From NCBI RefSeq assembly GCF_022637415.1, contig NZ_CP093340.1, positions 1-64,000 on the forward strand: DNA of 64,000 nt, in the 5' to 3' direction. Below, in pieces: positions 54,933-64,000 of the stretch (within the stretch, counting starts at the first letter, position 1; each line of letters opens with the position of its first letter). The DNA comes from Luteimonas sp. S4-F44 (GTDB lineage: Bacteria; Pseudomonadota; Gammaproteobacteria; Xanthomonadales; Xanthomonadaceae). The notes beneath the pieces were generated by a model. That model had not been told where the DNA came from. It was given only the letters and a program-made list of their open reading frames with translations, and did no database searches. The position numbers were made by a program, and so were the translations under genes.

Positions 54933-55515
54933 GTCCCCCGCGGCATCCGGTCCGCGCTTCCCCTGGCGCGTCCCCTCTCCCTACTGGATGCTGCACCGAC
55001 CCGGCCGGAAACGGCCGGGTTTTTTTGTGGCTTCTTTTGAGATCAGAGTGCTCCTGCGCCTGCCGCTCGATCGAGCCGCTCGTCTCCATGGGAGGCGTAA
55101 CGTGCCGTTACGGATTGCTCCCTTGTTCGATCAGCATCACGACTGACTTGCCGCCGCAGATCACCTCGCAGCGAGGTCCGGCAGCGATCACGTCAGTTCT
55201 TCAAGTCACGCGACAGCACAAGCGGGCCTGACTCATCCGTGGCCAGCTATCGCGGCTCTGTCCAGCATGATGCACAGGGCAGAAGGCGCGCGTCTTCTTC
55301 TCGCGGATGACTCTGTATGCGCACCTACCCGAAGGTGGGTGCTGAAAGTTCAAGGCAGCGGACGGACGGTCGGTGGCTGCGTCGAGCGCGCCAGGGATGG
55401 CGCGCGCCCGAGTCAAATGTCCTGACCGAGGGGAGAGCGGCTTGCTGCCGGCCGACTGCTGTCCATCCGAAGGTGCGGAACACCCCGTCGCCAGCTTGCC
55501 CCGAACGCAAACAGC
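54933..55515. other. 583-bp intergenic region without recognised gene
   Basis: After the Ax21 terminator this stretch holds no convincing gene. It contains a perfect dyad, CGTAACG-TGC-CGTTACG, at 55096-55112, and a 9-bp imperfect stem at 55321-55342 (GCACC...GGTGGGTGC). GC content is lower than the neighbours. It separates the Ax21 gene from gpsA, so it may be a recently altered spacer or hold a small RNA. Nothing more can be claimed. Confidence 0.45.
54999..55026 (+). terminator. intrinsic terminator of the Ax21-type gene
   Basis: A stem of CCCGGCCG-GAAA-CGGCCGGG (55000-55019, plus an A-T pair) is followed by seven T residues (55020-55026). This is a classic Rho-independent terminator 67 bp after the porin stop. 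Confidence 0.9.
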
Positions 55516-56538
55516 TTAGAACAGCGCGCCGGTGTATTCGGGCTTGCGTTCGCGGGCCATCAGCCGGGCGAGGCCCTCGGCAGGGCTGATCTCCCCGTGC
55601 AGCACGGCCTGGACATTGCTCGAGATCGGCAATTCGATCTCGTGGCGGTTCGCCAATCGCATGACCTCGTCGGCCGTCTGCACCGACTCGACCACCTGGC
55701 CGATCGCGCGCACCGCATCCTCGAGCCGTTCGCCCCGGCCCAGGGCCAGGCCCAGCCGGCGATTGCGCGACAGATCGCCCGAACACGTCAGCACCAGATC
55801 GCCCAGGCCCGCCAGCCCCATCAGCGTCTCCGGGCGACCGCCGATCGCACGGTTCAGGCGCAGCATCTCGTTGAGGCCACGGGTGATCAGGCCGGTGCGG
55901 GCGTTAAGGCCCAATTCCATGCCGTCGGCCGCACCGGTGGCGACCGCCAGCACGTTTTTCATCGCACCACCGAGCTCGGCGCCGCGCATGTCGGTGCCGG
56001 TGTAGGCGCGGAAGCTCGGCCCGTGCAGCACATCGGCGACGCTGCGGGCGAAATCCTCGTCCTCGGATTGCACCGTCACCGCAGTCGGCAGCCCGGACGC
56101 GACCTCCTTGGCGAACGACGGCCCGGTGACCACGGCCAGCGGCACATCGTCGCCGACCAGTTCGCCGGCGACCTCGTGCAGGAACCGGCCCGAGCCGGGC
56201 TCGAAGCCCTTGGTCGCCCACGAGATGCCGACGCCCGGCGCCCGCAGCGGCGCCAGCTCGGCCAGCGTCTCGCGGAACGCATGCGAAGGCACCACGACCA
56301 GGATCAGCCCGGCGCCATCGAGCGCGCGTGCCAGGTCGGTGGTCGCGCGCAACCGCTCAGGCAATGGGATGCCGGGCAGGTAGCGCGGATTCTCATGGCG
56401 CTGGTCGATCGCCTCGACCGTCGCCGCGTCCCGGCCCCACAGCGTGGTGGGGTGACCGTTGCGGGCGATCAGCGAGGCGAGCGCGGTGCCCCAGGAGCCC
56501 GCGCCCAGCACCGCGACGGCAGTCGCGCGATCGGTCAC
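55516..56538 (-). CDS. gpsA: glycerol-3-phosphate dehydrogenase [NAD(P)+]
   Basis: This 340-residue enzyme reduces dihydroxyacetone phosphate to glycerol-3-phosphate for lipid synthesis. It has the Rossmann GAGSWGTAL and the catalytic-lysine region [17 protein letters not shown]. Length and motifs match GpsA. The start is a GTG at 56538, three bases after the secB stop region, so the two are tightly linked. The order rhodanese-secB-gpsA resembles E. coli yibN-grxC-secB-gpsA without grxC. Confidence 0.95.
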   Translation of the reverse strand: MTDRATAVAVLGAGSWGTALASLIARNGHPTTLWGRDAATVEAIDQRHENPRYLPGIPLPERLRATTDLARALDGAGLILVVVPSHAFRETLAELAPLRAPGVGISWATKGFEPGSGRFLHEVAGELVGDDVPLAVVTGPSFAKEVASGLPTAVTVQSEDEDFARSVADVLHGPSFRAYTGTDMRGAELGGAMKNVLAVATGAADGMELGLNARTGLITRGLNEMLRLNRAIGGRPETLMGLAGLGDLVLTCSGDLSRNRRLGLALGRGERLEDAVRAIGQVVESVQTADEVMRLANRHEIELPISSNVQAVLHGEISPAEGLARLMARERKPEYTGALF

Positions 56539-56540
56539 GC

Positions 56541-57071
56541 TCAGGCGTTGCCGATCTGGTCGGTCGTCGGCTGGCCGGCGGCCTGCTGGTTGCCGCGCTG
56601 GCGCAGGCCCTCGGCGTACAGCGCGTCGAAGTTGATCGGCTGCAGCAGGAAGGGCGGGAAGCCACCGGCCTGGATCAGGTCGCCGATCAGCTGACGCGCG
56701 TAGGGGTAGAGCACGTTCGGGCACTGCGTACCCAGCAGCGCGTCGAGCGTGCCGCTGTCGAAACCGGCCAGGCCGAAGACGCCGGCCTGCTTGACCTCGG
56801 CGACGTAGACGGTGTTGTTGTCGTCTTCGCCGATCGTGCAGGTCAGGGTGATCGCCAGCACGACCTCATAGGCGTTGTCGCCCACGCGCTGCACGCTCTG
56901 GTTGAGGTTCATGTTGAGCTGCGGCTGGGCCTGCTCGTTGAAGATCTGCGGGGCCTTGGGCGACTCGAACGAGACGTCCTTGACGTAGATCTTCTCGACA
57001 CTGAACTGCGCGCCGGCCGGCTGCTCCGGCGCTGCGCCGTTGGCGCCGTTGTTGGCCTGTTCTTCGGACAT
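56541..57071 (-). CDS. secB: protein-export chaperone SecB
   Basis: This 176-residue protein has the SecB fold motifs [19 protein letters not shown] and [19 protein letters not shown]. It keeps pre-proteins unfolded and hands them to SecA as a tetramer in the cytoplasm. The N- and C-terminal tails are longer and polar, as common in xanthomonads. It is followed within 2 bp by gpsA and preceded by a rhodanese gene. Confidence 0.96.
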   Translation of the reverse strand: MSEEQANNGANGAAPEQPAGAQFSVEKIYVKDVSFESPKAPQIFNEQAQPQLNMNLNQSVQRVGDNAYEVVLAITLTCTIGEDDNNTVYVAEVKQAGVFGLAGFDSGTLDALLGTQCPNVLYPYARQLIGDLIQAGGFPPFLLQPINFDALYAEGLRQRGNQQAAGQPTTDQIGNA

Positions 57072-57142
57072 GGGATCGACTCCAGCGATAATGGGGATGA
57101 GGCGGATCGCCGATTATGGCACCCGCGAAGGACGGTCAGCGG

Positions 57143-57580
57143 TCAGCCGCGGCCCTTGACCAGCGGCAGATCGGCTTGCTGCCAGCCGGCGATGCCGCCG
57201 TCGAGTACGTAGACGTTCTGGAAGCCGGCCTTCTTCAGGCGTTTGGCGGCATCGCCGGCGGTGCTGCCGGTCTTGCACACCAGCACGACCGGCAGCGCCT
57301 TGGCCGCGGCGAGCTGTTTGCTCTCCGGGTCTAACTGGCTCATCTGCACGTTCTTGGAGCCGGGAATATGGCCCTTGCCGAAGTCGGCGCTCGGGCGCAG
57401 GTCGACGACCAGCGCGTTGTCGCGGTTCACAAGCGCGGTCAGCTCGGCCGGGCGCAGGGCCTTGAAGCCGCGGAACAGCCGCGAGATCTCATTGAAGACG
57501 ATCGCCACCGTGAGCACGGCGAGGATCAGCGACAACATCTGGTTTCGGCCCAGGAAGGCCAGCAGTTCTTCGAAGTTCAC
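57143..57580 (-). CDS. membrane-anchored rhodanese (YibN-like)
   Basis: This 145-residue protein has an N-terminal membrane helix (LSLILAVLTVAIVF) and one rhodanese domain with the active cysteine Cys102 in LVCKTGSTAGDAAKRL. Sulfur transfer or cysteine-redox activity is expected on the cytoplasmic face. The gene order with secB and gpsA matches yibN of E. coli, which supports the assignment. Confidence 0.9.
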   Translation of the reverse strand: MNFEELLAFLGRNQMLSLILAVLTVAIVFNEISRLFRGFKALRPAELTALVNRDNALVVDLRPSADFGKGHIPGSKNVQMSQLDPESKQLAAAKALPVVLVCKTGSTAGDAAKRLKKAGFQNVYVLDGGIAGWQQADLPLVKGRG

Positions 57581-57681
57581 GACACGATTCGCGCAGCGTC
57601 AGCGGGCGGCGATTGTCGCACACCGCGCCGGGCGCACCACCGGGGCCCGCGATCGGGGGGCAGGGCGGCTGCCCGGGCCGG

Positions 57682-58113
57682 CTATTCGCCTTCCCAGAAG
57701 TCGGGCAGGCCGCTGACGTTCCACCAGGTGCCGGCGTCCGGGTCCCAGCGCCAGCGCTCGGTGTGGCGCAGCGTGCGTTCGGCCATCGAGTGGCGGTTGA
57801 CCACCCGGATCTCGACCTCGCGCAGGGCCTCGTCCTGGCCGGCCTGACCGCCGAGCGGGCGGTAGCCGGTGACCTGTAGCTGGGCGTAGCGGGCGAACGC
57901 CAGCTCGCCCATCGGTCGCTCGGCACGCACGTCCGGGTCGACCAGCTGCCAGGCGCCCTCGATGTCGTTCCAGCGCATCGCGCTCGCCCAGGCGTTATGC
58001 ACTCGCTCCAGTGCGCTGCGTTGCTTGCCACTGCTGGCGCAGCCGCCGATCGCCAGCGCCAGTGCGGTGAGCAGGACCAGCAGCGGCAGGGAGGAGCGGC
58101 GGATCGCGCGCAT
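57682..58113 (-). CDS. hypothetical lipoprotein
   Basis: This 143-residue lipoprotein has a hydrophobic signal ending LAIGGC and a domain with NAWASAMRWNDIEGAWQLVDPD and ERWRWDPDAGTWWNVSGLPDFWEG. It may be an NTF2-like fold, but no family was certain. The start MRAIRRSSLPL at 58113 is preferred; 58146 is an alternative. It is divergent from oleC by 85 bp, so the two could share a control region. Confidence 0.75.
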   Translation of the reverse strand: MRAIRRSSLPLLVLLTALALAIGGCASSGKQRSALERVHNAWASAMRWNDIEGAWQLVDPDVRAERPMGELAFARYAQLQVTGYRPLGGQAGQDEALREVEIRVVNRHSMAERTLRHTERWRWDPDAGTWWNVSGLPDFWEGE

Positions 58114-58198
58114 CGGCAGGGTCCAGGACAACGGGCGTTGGTGCATCGTAGCCGCAACGCCGGTCGGCCGGGCCCGGCTCGCCGGTATCCTGTCGCCG

Positions 58199-59866
58199 AT
58201 GACGCCTTCTGATGCCCCCAGCCCCGCCGGCGAGGCGGTCAACATCGCAGCCGCGTTGCCGCGTCTGGCGCGCGAGCGCCCGGCGCAGATCGCACTGCGC
58301 TGCCCCGGCCCCGATGGGCGCTACCGCGATGCGCATGCGCTCAGCTACGCCGCGCTCGATGCGCGCAGCGACGCGATCGCCGCGGGCCTGGCCGCGCGCG
58401 GCATCGTCCGCGGCACCCGCACGGTGCTGATGGTGCGGCCCAGCCCCGAGTTCTTCCTGCTGATGTTCGCGCTGTTCAAGGCCGGCGCAGTGCCGGTGCT
58501 GGTCGATCCGGGCATCGACCGGCGCGCGCTGCGACAGTGCCTGGACGAAGCGCAGGCGCAGGCCTTCATCGGCATTCCGCTGGCGCAGGTCGCGCGCGTG
58601 CTGCTGGGCTGGGCGCGCTCGGCGGCGATCCGCATCACCACCGGTCGCCGCGCTGTGCTGGCCGACGCGACCCTGGCCCAGGTCGAGCGCGACGGTGCGC
58701 GCGCCGGGCCGCAGTTGGCGGCGACGGCCGCCGACGAGGTCGCCGCGATCCTGTTCACCAGCGGCTCGACCGGCGTGCCCAAGGGCGTGGTCTACCGGCA
58801 CCGCCATTTCGTCGCGCAGATCGCGATGCTGCGCGACGCGTTCGGTATCCCGCCCGGCGGCGTCGACCTGCCGACGTTTCCGCCGTTCGCCCTGTTCGAC
58901 CCGGCGCTGGGGCTGACCTCGATCGTCCCGGACATGGACCCGACCCGCCCGGCGCGGGCCGACCCGCACAAGCTGCACGCCGCGATCGCGCGCTTCGGCG
59001 TCGACCAGCTGTTCGGCTCGCCGGCGCTGATGCGGGTGCTCGCCGAGCACGGTGCGCCGCTGCCGGGCGTGCGCCGGGTCACCTCGGCCGGGGCGCCGGT
59101 GCCGCCGGATGTCGTGGCGACGATGCTCGCGCTGTTGCCGCCCGAGGCGTCGCTGTGGACACCGTACGGCGCCACCGAATGTCTGCCGGTCGCGGTCGTC
59201 GAAGGACGCGAACTGCTGGCACTGCGCAGTCGCACCGAGCAGGGCGCAGGCACCTGCGTCGGCCGGCCGGTCCCGCCCAACGAGGTGCGCATCATCGGTG
59301 TCGACGATGCCGCGATCGCCACGTGGTCGGATGCGCTGGAGGTGCCGCGCGGGCAGATCGGCGAGATCACCGTCGCCGGACCCACCGCGACCGATACCTA
59401 CTTCGGCCGCGAAGCGCAGACCCGGCTGGCGAAGATCGCCGAGACCCTGCCTGACGGCAGTACGCGCGTCGTCCACCGCATGGGCGACCTGGGCTATTTC
59501 GACAGCGAGGGCCGGCTGTGGTTCTGCGGGCGCAAGGGCCATCGCGTCGTTACCGCCGGCGGCACGCTGTGCACCGAACAGGTCGAGCCGGTGTTCAACG
59601 TCCATCCCGATGTGGCGCGCACCGCGCTGGTCGGCGTGGGCCCTGCCGGTCGACAGACCCCGGTGCTGTGCGTGGAGCTGCAACCCGGTGTGGGCAAGAG
59701 CGAGCACGCCCGCATTGCCGACGAACTGCGTCACATCGGTGCCGGCTTCGTGCACACCGCCGGCATCGCGACGGTGCTGTTCCACCCGCGCTTCCCGGTC
59801 GATATCCGCCACAACGCCAAGATCGGCCGCGAGACGCTGGCGGCTTGGGCCGCCGCCCGTGTCTGA
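58199..59866 (+). CDS. oleC: OleC, AMP-dependent beta-lactone synthetase
   Basis: This 555-residue member of the acyl-CoA synthetase superfamily matches OleC. The ATP-binding loop is LFTSGSTGVPKG (186-197) and YGATECLPVAVVEG is the acyl-adenylate motif. The hinge is MGDLGYFDSEGRLWFCGRKG and the C-terminal lysine lies in HNAKIGRE. OleC converts the beta-hydroxy acid made by OleA/OleD to a beta-lactone. The start is the ATG at 58199. The downstream regulator overlaps its last 8 bp. The divergent gene is a lipoprotein. Confidence 0.95.
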   Translation: MTPSDAPSPAGEAVNIAAALPRLARERPAQIALRCPGPDGRYRDAHALSYAALDARSDAIAAGLAARGIVRGTRTVLMVRPSPEFFLLMFALFKAGAVPVLVDPGIDRRALRQCLDEAQAQAFIGIPLAQVARVLLGWARSAAIRITTGRRAVLADATLAQVERDGARAGPQLAATAADEVAAILFTSGSTGVPKGVVYRHRHFVAQIAMLRDAFGIPPGGVDLPTFPPFALFDPALGLTSIVPDMDPTRPARADPHKLHAAIARFGVDQLFGSPALMRVLAEHGAPLPGVRRVTSAGAPVPPDVVATMLALLPPEASLWTPYGATECLPVAVVEGRELLALRSRTEQGAGTCVGRPVPPNEVRIIGVDDAAIATWSDALEVPRGQIGEITVAGPTATDTYFGREAQTRLAKIAETLPDGSTRVVHRMGDLGYFDSEGRLWFCGRKGHRVVTAGGTLCTEQVEPVFNVHPDVARTALVGVGPAGRQTPVLCVELQPGVGKSEHARIADELRHIGAGFVHTAGIATVLFHPRFPVDIRHNAKIGRETLAAWAAARV

Positions 59867-61442
59867 GTCCGCCGCCGCGTCGCCTGCGCACTATCGTCTC
59901 GACGATCTGCGCATCGACGTGGCCCGGCAGCGGGTGGTGCGCGACGACGGCCAGGTGCTGGAGGTGGCCGGGCTCAGCTTCCGCCTGCTGCGCTACCTGC
60001 TGATGCAGGGCACGCGGGTGGTCGGCTTCGACGAATTGATCGCACAGGTCTGGGCGCCAGCGCTGGTCGGCGAGGAAACGGTCACCCAGCGCGTGCGCCT
60101 ACTGCGCCAGGCGCTGGGCGACGACGGACGCCGGGCGCGTTACCTGCGCTCGGTGCGCGGCTGCGGCTATCAGCTGTGCAGCCCACCACGTCCTGACGAC
60201 GACGCGCTGCGCGTGTCCGACGTCCGCGGCCGGACGCTCGTTGCCGCTGCGGTGCTGGCGCTGCTGCCGGTGATCGCTGCGGTCGGCTGGTGGTCGTGGC
60301 CGAGGCCGGCTGCGCAGGCGCTGTCGCCGCTGCTGCAGCGTGCCGACTACTACGCCAGCATCGGCCAGCGCGAGAACAACGCGCGTGCGCTCGCGCTGTA
60401 CCGCGAGCGGCTGCACGAGGCCCCCGACGACATGCAGGCCGCGCTGGGCTTGGCCCGCGCCCATGCCGCGCGACTGTGCCTGTATGGCGGCGACCTCGCC
60501 GATGCCGACCGCGCGCAGGCGCTCGCCGAACACGTGCTCGCGCGCCAGCCGCGCCTGGCGGCCGCGCACGCGGCACTGGCCTATGCGCACGACTGCCGGG
60601 GCGAGGTGGCCGCGGCGCTGGCCGGCTACGAACGCGCGGTGGCCCTGGACCCCGACGCCGATGCCGCGCGGGCGTCGGCCGCCTACCTGTACGCGCGCCA
60701 GGGCCGGCTGGCCGATGCGCTGGCGGCCAACCTGGCCGTGCACCGTCCCGAGGATGCGCGGTTTCTGGCGCTGCAGATCGCCGCCGACCTCGACCTGCTC
60801 GGCTATACCGACGCGGCCGAAGGGCGCTACCGGCGCAGCTTCCAGCTCTACCCCGACAACGTGTTCTCCAATCTCGCTTGGCCGAACTTCCTGTACCGCC
60901 ATGGGCGCGGCGCGCAGGCGCAGGCGGCGCTGGACGAGGCGCTGTCGCGCGGCACCGACCACGCGGGCCTGCAACTGCTGGCTGCCGAACTGGCCTTGCA
61001 GCGCGGCGATCTCGATGCCGCGCGGTATGCGGCGCAGCGTGCGCGTGCGCTCAAGCCGCATGCGAGCCTGCCGGAGACGGTCGCCTGGATCGTCGCTGCC
61101 GAGTCGCGGCCCGCGGCGCCGGCGCTGCGCGCACGCATCGCCGCGCTGCGTACGGGGCTGGCGGCCGGTGGCGATCCGCTGGACGGACTCGATGCCGCGC
61201 TGCTGGCATCGCTGGCCGGCGATCGCGCCGCGGCACTCGATGCGCTGGACGCCGCGGTCACGGCGGGCCACCGCGATGCGGACTACCTGCGCGTCTCGCC
61301 GCTGTTCGCCGACCTGCGCGGCGAGCCCGGCTTCGCCGCGGTACTGGCGCGGATCGATGCCGGCATCGCGCGCGAGCGGGCGCGCGTTCGCGCCGAAGGA
61401 CGCTTGCCGGCCGACGCGGTTGCGGTCACGGCAGCGCGCTGA
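59859..61442 (+). CDS. transmembrane winged-helix/TPR regulator (CadC-like)
   Basis: This 527-residue protein has an OmpR/PhoB-type winged helix at 15-107 (FRLLRYLLMQGTRVVGFDELIAQVW, then ALGDDGRRARYLRSVRGCGYQL). One membrane helix lies near 126-147. Tetratricopeptide repeats follow on the far side. This CadC/ToxR-like layout senses periplasmic signals. It starts at a GTG inside the oleC end (overlap 59859-59866), so translation is coupled to oleC and it may regulate the olefin genes. A TPR-type periplasmic domain rather than the CadC domain is unusual. Confidence 0.85.
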   Translation: MSESAAASPAHYRLDDLRIDVARQRVVRDDGQVLEVAGLSFRLLRYLLMQGTRVVGFDELIAQVWAPALVGEETVTQRVRLLRQALGDDGRRARYLRSVRGCGYQLCSPPRPDDDALRVSDVRGRTLVAAAVLALLPVIAAVGWWSWPRPAAQALSPLLQRADYYASIGQRENNARALALYRERLHEAPDDMQAALGLARAHAARLCLYGGDLADADRAQALAEHVLARQPRLAAAHAALAYAHDCRGEVAAALAGYERAVALDPDADAARASAAYLYARQGRLADALAANLAVHRPEDARFLALQIAADLDLLGYTDAAEGRYRRSFQLYPDNVFSNLAWPNFLYRHGRGAQAQAALDEALSRGTDHAGLQLLAAELALQRGDLDAARYAAQRARALKPHASLPETVAWIVAAESRPAAPALRARIAALRTGLAAGGDPLDGLDAALLASLAGDRAAALDALDAAVTAGHRDADYLRVSPLFADLRGEPGFAAVLARIDAGIARERARVRAEGRLPADAVAVTAAR

Positions 61443-62532
61443 GCACGTAGTCCGACAGCAACGCCCGGGTCTGCGTGTGCATGCCCGGCTGGTTGTAGTG
61501 GGTCCGGGTCACGACCACGACCAAGCGCGCTTCGGGGATCACGAAGACCGCGTTGCCGCCATTGCCCGACATCGTCCAGGCCTGCCACCGCCGCGCGCCG
61601 GCGGCGACGTCGAAGCGCCACAGCTGATACCCGTAGTCGGCCTCGAACGGCGTCCGCGCGCGCGGCTGCAGCATCGCGTCGATCCACGCCGCCGACAGCA
61701 CGCGGCGGCCGTGCCAGCGTCCGCCATCGGCGAGCAACTGGCCGAGCCGGGCAAGATCCCGGCTGCGGTATCCGGTGCCGCCACCGCCCATGCCCGTGCC
61801 CTCGGGCGCGCGCTTCCAGGCTGCCTCCGCGATGCCCAGCGGCCGCTCCAGCGTCTCGCGTGCAAAGTCGGGCAGCGCCAGGCCGCTGGCGCGCTCGACG
61901 ATCGCACCCAGCAGCAGGCTGTTGGCGGTGCAGTAGGCGAACGCCCGCCCGTACGGACTGTCGGCCGGTCGCGTCTGCCACGGCGCGTAGCCGCGCTCGG
62001 GCAGATCGAGCGCGAAGCCCGTCCAGTCCGCGCTCACGTACATGCGTTCCTCGTGGCCACTGGAGAAGGTGTTGTTGTCGTCGCACTCCCACTGCGCGCT
62101 CATCGTCAGCAGGTCCTCGACGGTCGTCGCGTCCTTGAACGCGCCGGGGTGGGCCGGCCGGCGGTCGGGAAAGAAGCCCAGCACCGGGGCCCGGACATCG
62201 GCGATCAGGCCGCGATCGATCGCCGCGCCCACCAGCAACGCGGTCACGCTCTTGGTCAGCGAGCGGGTGTCGTGCAGCGTGCTGCGATCGGCACCGTCGA
62301 AGTAGGCCTCGTGGATCAACGCGCCACGGTGGACGACCAGCACGCTGGTGGTGTCGGGCGCCGCGCCTGCGTTGATCGCGGCATCGAGCGCCGCGAGCTT
62401 TGCGGCGTCCCAGCCCAGACGGACGGGATCGGCGACCGGCCAGCCGTCGTCCAGCGCCGGGGGCGATGCGGCGGCGGTGGACAGCGGACAGGCGAGGGCG
62501 GCCAGCAGAAGCAGGCGCGGCAGGATGGACAT
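61426..62532 (-). CDS. serine hydrolase, beta-lactamase class C family
   Basis: This 368-residue protein has a signal peptide (ending near STAAASP). The beta-lactamase/esterase SxxK motif is TRSLTKSVTALLV, the YxN-like motif is in AYCTANSLLLGAI, and the C-terminal motif region is WTMSGNGGNAVFV. It may cleave esters or peptides. It converges on the regulator and overlaps its 3' end by 17 bp. It lies inside the ole region between the regulator and oleD, but a role in the pathway is not shown. Confidence 0.9.
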   Translation of the reverse strand: MSILPRLLLLAALACPLSTAAASPPALDDGWPVADPVRLGWDAAKLAALDAAINAGAAPDTTSVLVVHRGALIHEAYFDGADRSTLHDTRSLTKSVTALLVGAAIDRGLIADVRAPVLGFFPDRRPAHPGAFKDATTVEDLLTMSAQWECDDNNTFSSGHEERMYVSADWTGFALDLPERGYAPWQTRPADSPYGRAFAYCTANSLLLGAIVERASGLALPDFARETLERPLGIAEAAWKRAPEGTGMGGGGTGYRSRDLARLGQLLADGGRWHGRRVLSAAWIDAMLQPRARTPFEADYGYQLWRFDVAAGARRWQAWTMSGNGGNAVFVIPEARLVVVVTRTHYNQPGMHTQTRALLSDYVLSALP

Positions 62533-62702
62533 CGTCGGCACTCCGTTCGGGGAGCGGCCAGCCCACCAGAGCGGCGGATGAAGTGCCCGGTGGCGGGATG
62601 AAGGTTTCTGAAGGGCTTGCCGATTAAGCGCTTGCACGCGCCTGCGTCGCCAGTCCGGCAGGCGCCCGCTATCGTGTGCGCTCCTCAAGCGTGGAGCGCG
62701 AC

Positions 62703-63722
62703 ATGCAGATCCTGGTCACCGGCGGCGGCGGCTTTCTCGGGCAGGCCCTGTGCCGCGGCCTGGTCGCGCGCGGCCACACGGTCTCCAGCTTCAACCGCGG
62801 TCACTATCCCGAACTCGAGGCGCTGGGCGTGCGCCAGATCCGTGGCGACCTTGCCGACCGCGACGCCGTGCGCGCGGCGGCGGCCGGCATGGATGCGCTC
62901 TTCCACAACGCCGCCAAGGCCGGCGCGTGGGGCGACTACGACAGCTACCACCAGGCCAACGTCGTCGGCACCCAGCACGTGCTCGACGCCTGCCGGGCGC
63001 AGGGCGTCGGCCGGCTGGTCTACACCTCCACACCGAGCGTCACTCATCGCGCCACGCACCCGGTCGAAGGCGGCACGGCCGACACTGTGCCCTACGGCGA
63101 GGGGTTCAAGGCGCCGTACGCGGCGACCAAGGCGATCGCCGAGCGCGCCGTGCTGGCGGCCAACGGCCCGGAGCTGGCGACGGTTGCGCTGCGACCGCGG
63201 CTGATCTGGGGGCCGGGCGACCAGCAACTCCTGCCGCGCCTGGTCGAGCGGGCTCGCGCCGGCCGCCTGCGCTTCGTCGGCGATGGCGAGAACCGCATCG
63301 ACACCACCTATATCGACAACGCCGCGCAGGCGCACTTCGACGCCTTCGCGCATTTGGCGCCGGGCGCGGCCTGCGCGGGCCGGGCGTACTTCATCAGCAA
63401 CGGTGAGCCGACCACGGTCCGCTGGATCATCAACGCGCTGCTCGAGGCGGCCGGTGCACCGCCGGTGCGCAAGACGATCCCGTTCCGCGCGGCGTATGCG
63501 GTGGGCGCGATGTGCGAAACGCTGTGGCCGCTGTTGCGCCTGTCCGGCGAGCCGCCGATGACCCGTTTCCTCGCCGAACAGCTGAGCACCGCGCATTGGT
63601 ACGACATGGCGCCAGCGACGCGGGACTTCGGCTATCAGCCCGCTGTGTCCCTTCACGACGGACTCATCCGGCTGAAAGATTCGCTGGAATCGTCGGCGCG
63701 CCATCACCTGATCGCGACCTGA
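62703..63722 (+). CDS. oleD: OleD, 2-alkyl-3-oxoalkanoate reductase
   Basis: This 339-residue extended SDR has [10 protein letters not shown] at the start (residues 7-16). It has the [23 protein letters not shown] pattern of NAD-dependent epimerases and Tyr139-x-x-x-Lys143 (YAATK), with a catalytic Ser near TSTPSV. OleD reduces the ketoacid made by OleA. The start is [10 protein letters not shown] at 62703. It completes the A-B-C-D set in this window. Confidence 0.93.
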   Translation: MQILVTGGGGFLGQALCRGLVARGHTVSSFNRGHYPELEALGVRQIRGDLADRDAVRAAAAGMDALFHNAAKAGAWGDYDSYHQANVVGTQHVLDACRAQGVGRLVYTSTPSVTHRATHPVEGGTADTVPYGEGFKAPYAATKAIAERAVLAANGPELATVALRPRLIWGPGDQQLLPRLVERARAGRLRFVGDGENRIDTTYIDNAAQAHFDAFAHLAPGAACAGRAYFISNGEPTTVRWIINALLEAAGAPPVRKTIPFRAAYAVGAMCETLWPLLRLSGEPPMTRFLAEQLSTAHWYDMAPATRDFGYQPAVSLHDGLIRLKDSLESSARHHLIAT

Positions 63723-63779
63723 CCGGGCATACGGTGGGGCCCGCAGCCGCTACTGGCCGAATCCCACCAGGAGACCACC

Positions 63780-63938
63780 ATGCTCAGATATGCCGTCATC
63801 TTCCTCGTCGTCGCCATCATCGCCGGTGTTCTCGGCTTCAGCGGCGTGGCCGGTGCCGCCACCAATATCGCTTGGATCCTGTTTGTGGTGTTCCTGATCC
63901 TGGCTGTGATCTCGATGCTGCGTGGACGAGGGGTCTGA
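63780..63938 (+). CDS. DUF1328 (YtjA-like) small membrane protein
   Basis: This 52-residue protein consists of two membrane helices ([37 protein letters not shown]) and the short RGRGV tail of the DUF1328/YtjA family. Function is unknown; it sits in the inner membrane. AGGAGA precedes the ATG at 63780. A terminator follows at 63963. Confidence 0.92.
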   Translation: MLRYAVIFLVVAIIAGVLGFSGVAGAATNIAWILFVVFLILAVISMLRGRGV

Positions 63939-63962
63939 CGCCCCGACCGCATCGTCGCGATG

Positions 63963-63997
63963 ACGCAAAAGGCCCGCCACCGGCGGGCCTTTTGCGT
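63963..63997. terminator. strong bidirectional intrinsic terminator
   Basis: Two 16-bp perfect arms (ACGCAAAAGGCCCGCC and its complement) with an ACC loop, each flanked by a run of four A or T, sit 24 bp after the DUF1328 stop. This is a clear Rho-independent terminator usable in both directions. Confidence 0.9.
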
Positions 63998-64000
63998 TGC

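Overview
The window is GC-rich, densely coded chromosomal DNA from a gammaproteobacterium of the Lysobacteraceae/Xanthomonadaceae type (Lysobacter, Luteimonas or Xanthomonas relatives). The support is an Ax21-family outer-membrane protein, an OleA of 338 residues resembling the Xanthomonas campestris enzyme, a yibN-like rhodanese/secB/gpsA block, many TonB/RND/lipoprotein envelope genes, and very long antisense open frames typical of about 70% GC. No rRNA, tRNA, CRISPR array, intact insertion sequence or prophage was seen.

Layout. 1-3.4 kb: small accessory genes of visibly lower GC (ABM monooxygenase, VOC protein, a frameshifted exported protein, SDR, SnoaL-like protein), with two copies of a 21-bp repeat around the last two. 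3.5-9.3 kb: a LysR/DMT-exporter divergon, an AraC-type regulator, a VOC protein, a frameshifted membrane protein, a GFA protein coupled to a trypsin-like protease, and an ankyrin lipoprotein. 9.4-16.1 kb: a lipase with a long amphipathic tail, the MgtE magnesium channel, a SrpA-type catalase with cytochrome b561, and an alcohol dehydrogenase. 16.4-21.4 kb: a TonB-dependent receptor divergent from htpG. 21.4-30.5 kb: a MexEF-OprN-like RND efflux operon containing two SDR genes, divergent from a LysR gene with a perfect palindrome between them. 30.5-37.2 kb: the glyoxylate shunt (LysR, aceB, aceA) followed by ntrB-ntrC. 37.2-44.8 kb: a degenerate and an intact SodC in tandem, an unrecognised protein divergent from a thiolase, hemY/hemD, a thioesterase and a YkgJ-type cysteine-cluster protein.

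44.8-63.7 kb holds a complete but dispersed long-chain olefin (ole) pathway. oleB is at 44.8-45.7 kb (-), oleA at 48.3-49.3 kb (-), oleC at 58.2-59.9 kb (+) and oleD at 62.7-63.7 kb (+). A heme oxygenase/bacteriophytochrome operon lies between oleB and oleA. Between oleA and oleC lie an M16 peptidase, an SDR, trmL, an Ax21-type porin, gpsA-secB-rhodanese and a lipoprotein. A transmembrane winged-helix/TPR regulator overlaps the end of oleC. OleA would condense two acyl-CoAs, OleD reduce the beta-ketoacid, OleC close the beta-lactone and OleB decarboxylate it to a cis-olefin. The phytochrome has a full photosensory core but no output domain. Starts were chosen from family alignment, ribosome binding sites and ATGA couplings. 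Functions come from sequence motifs read by eye; no database search was possible.
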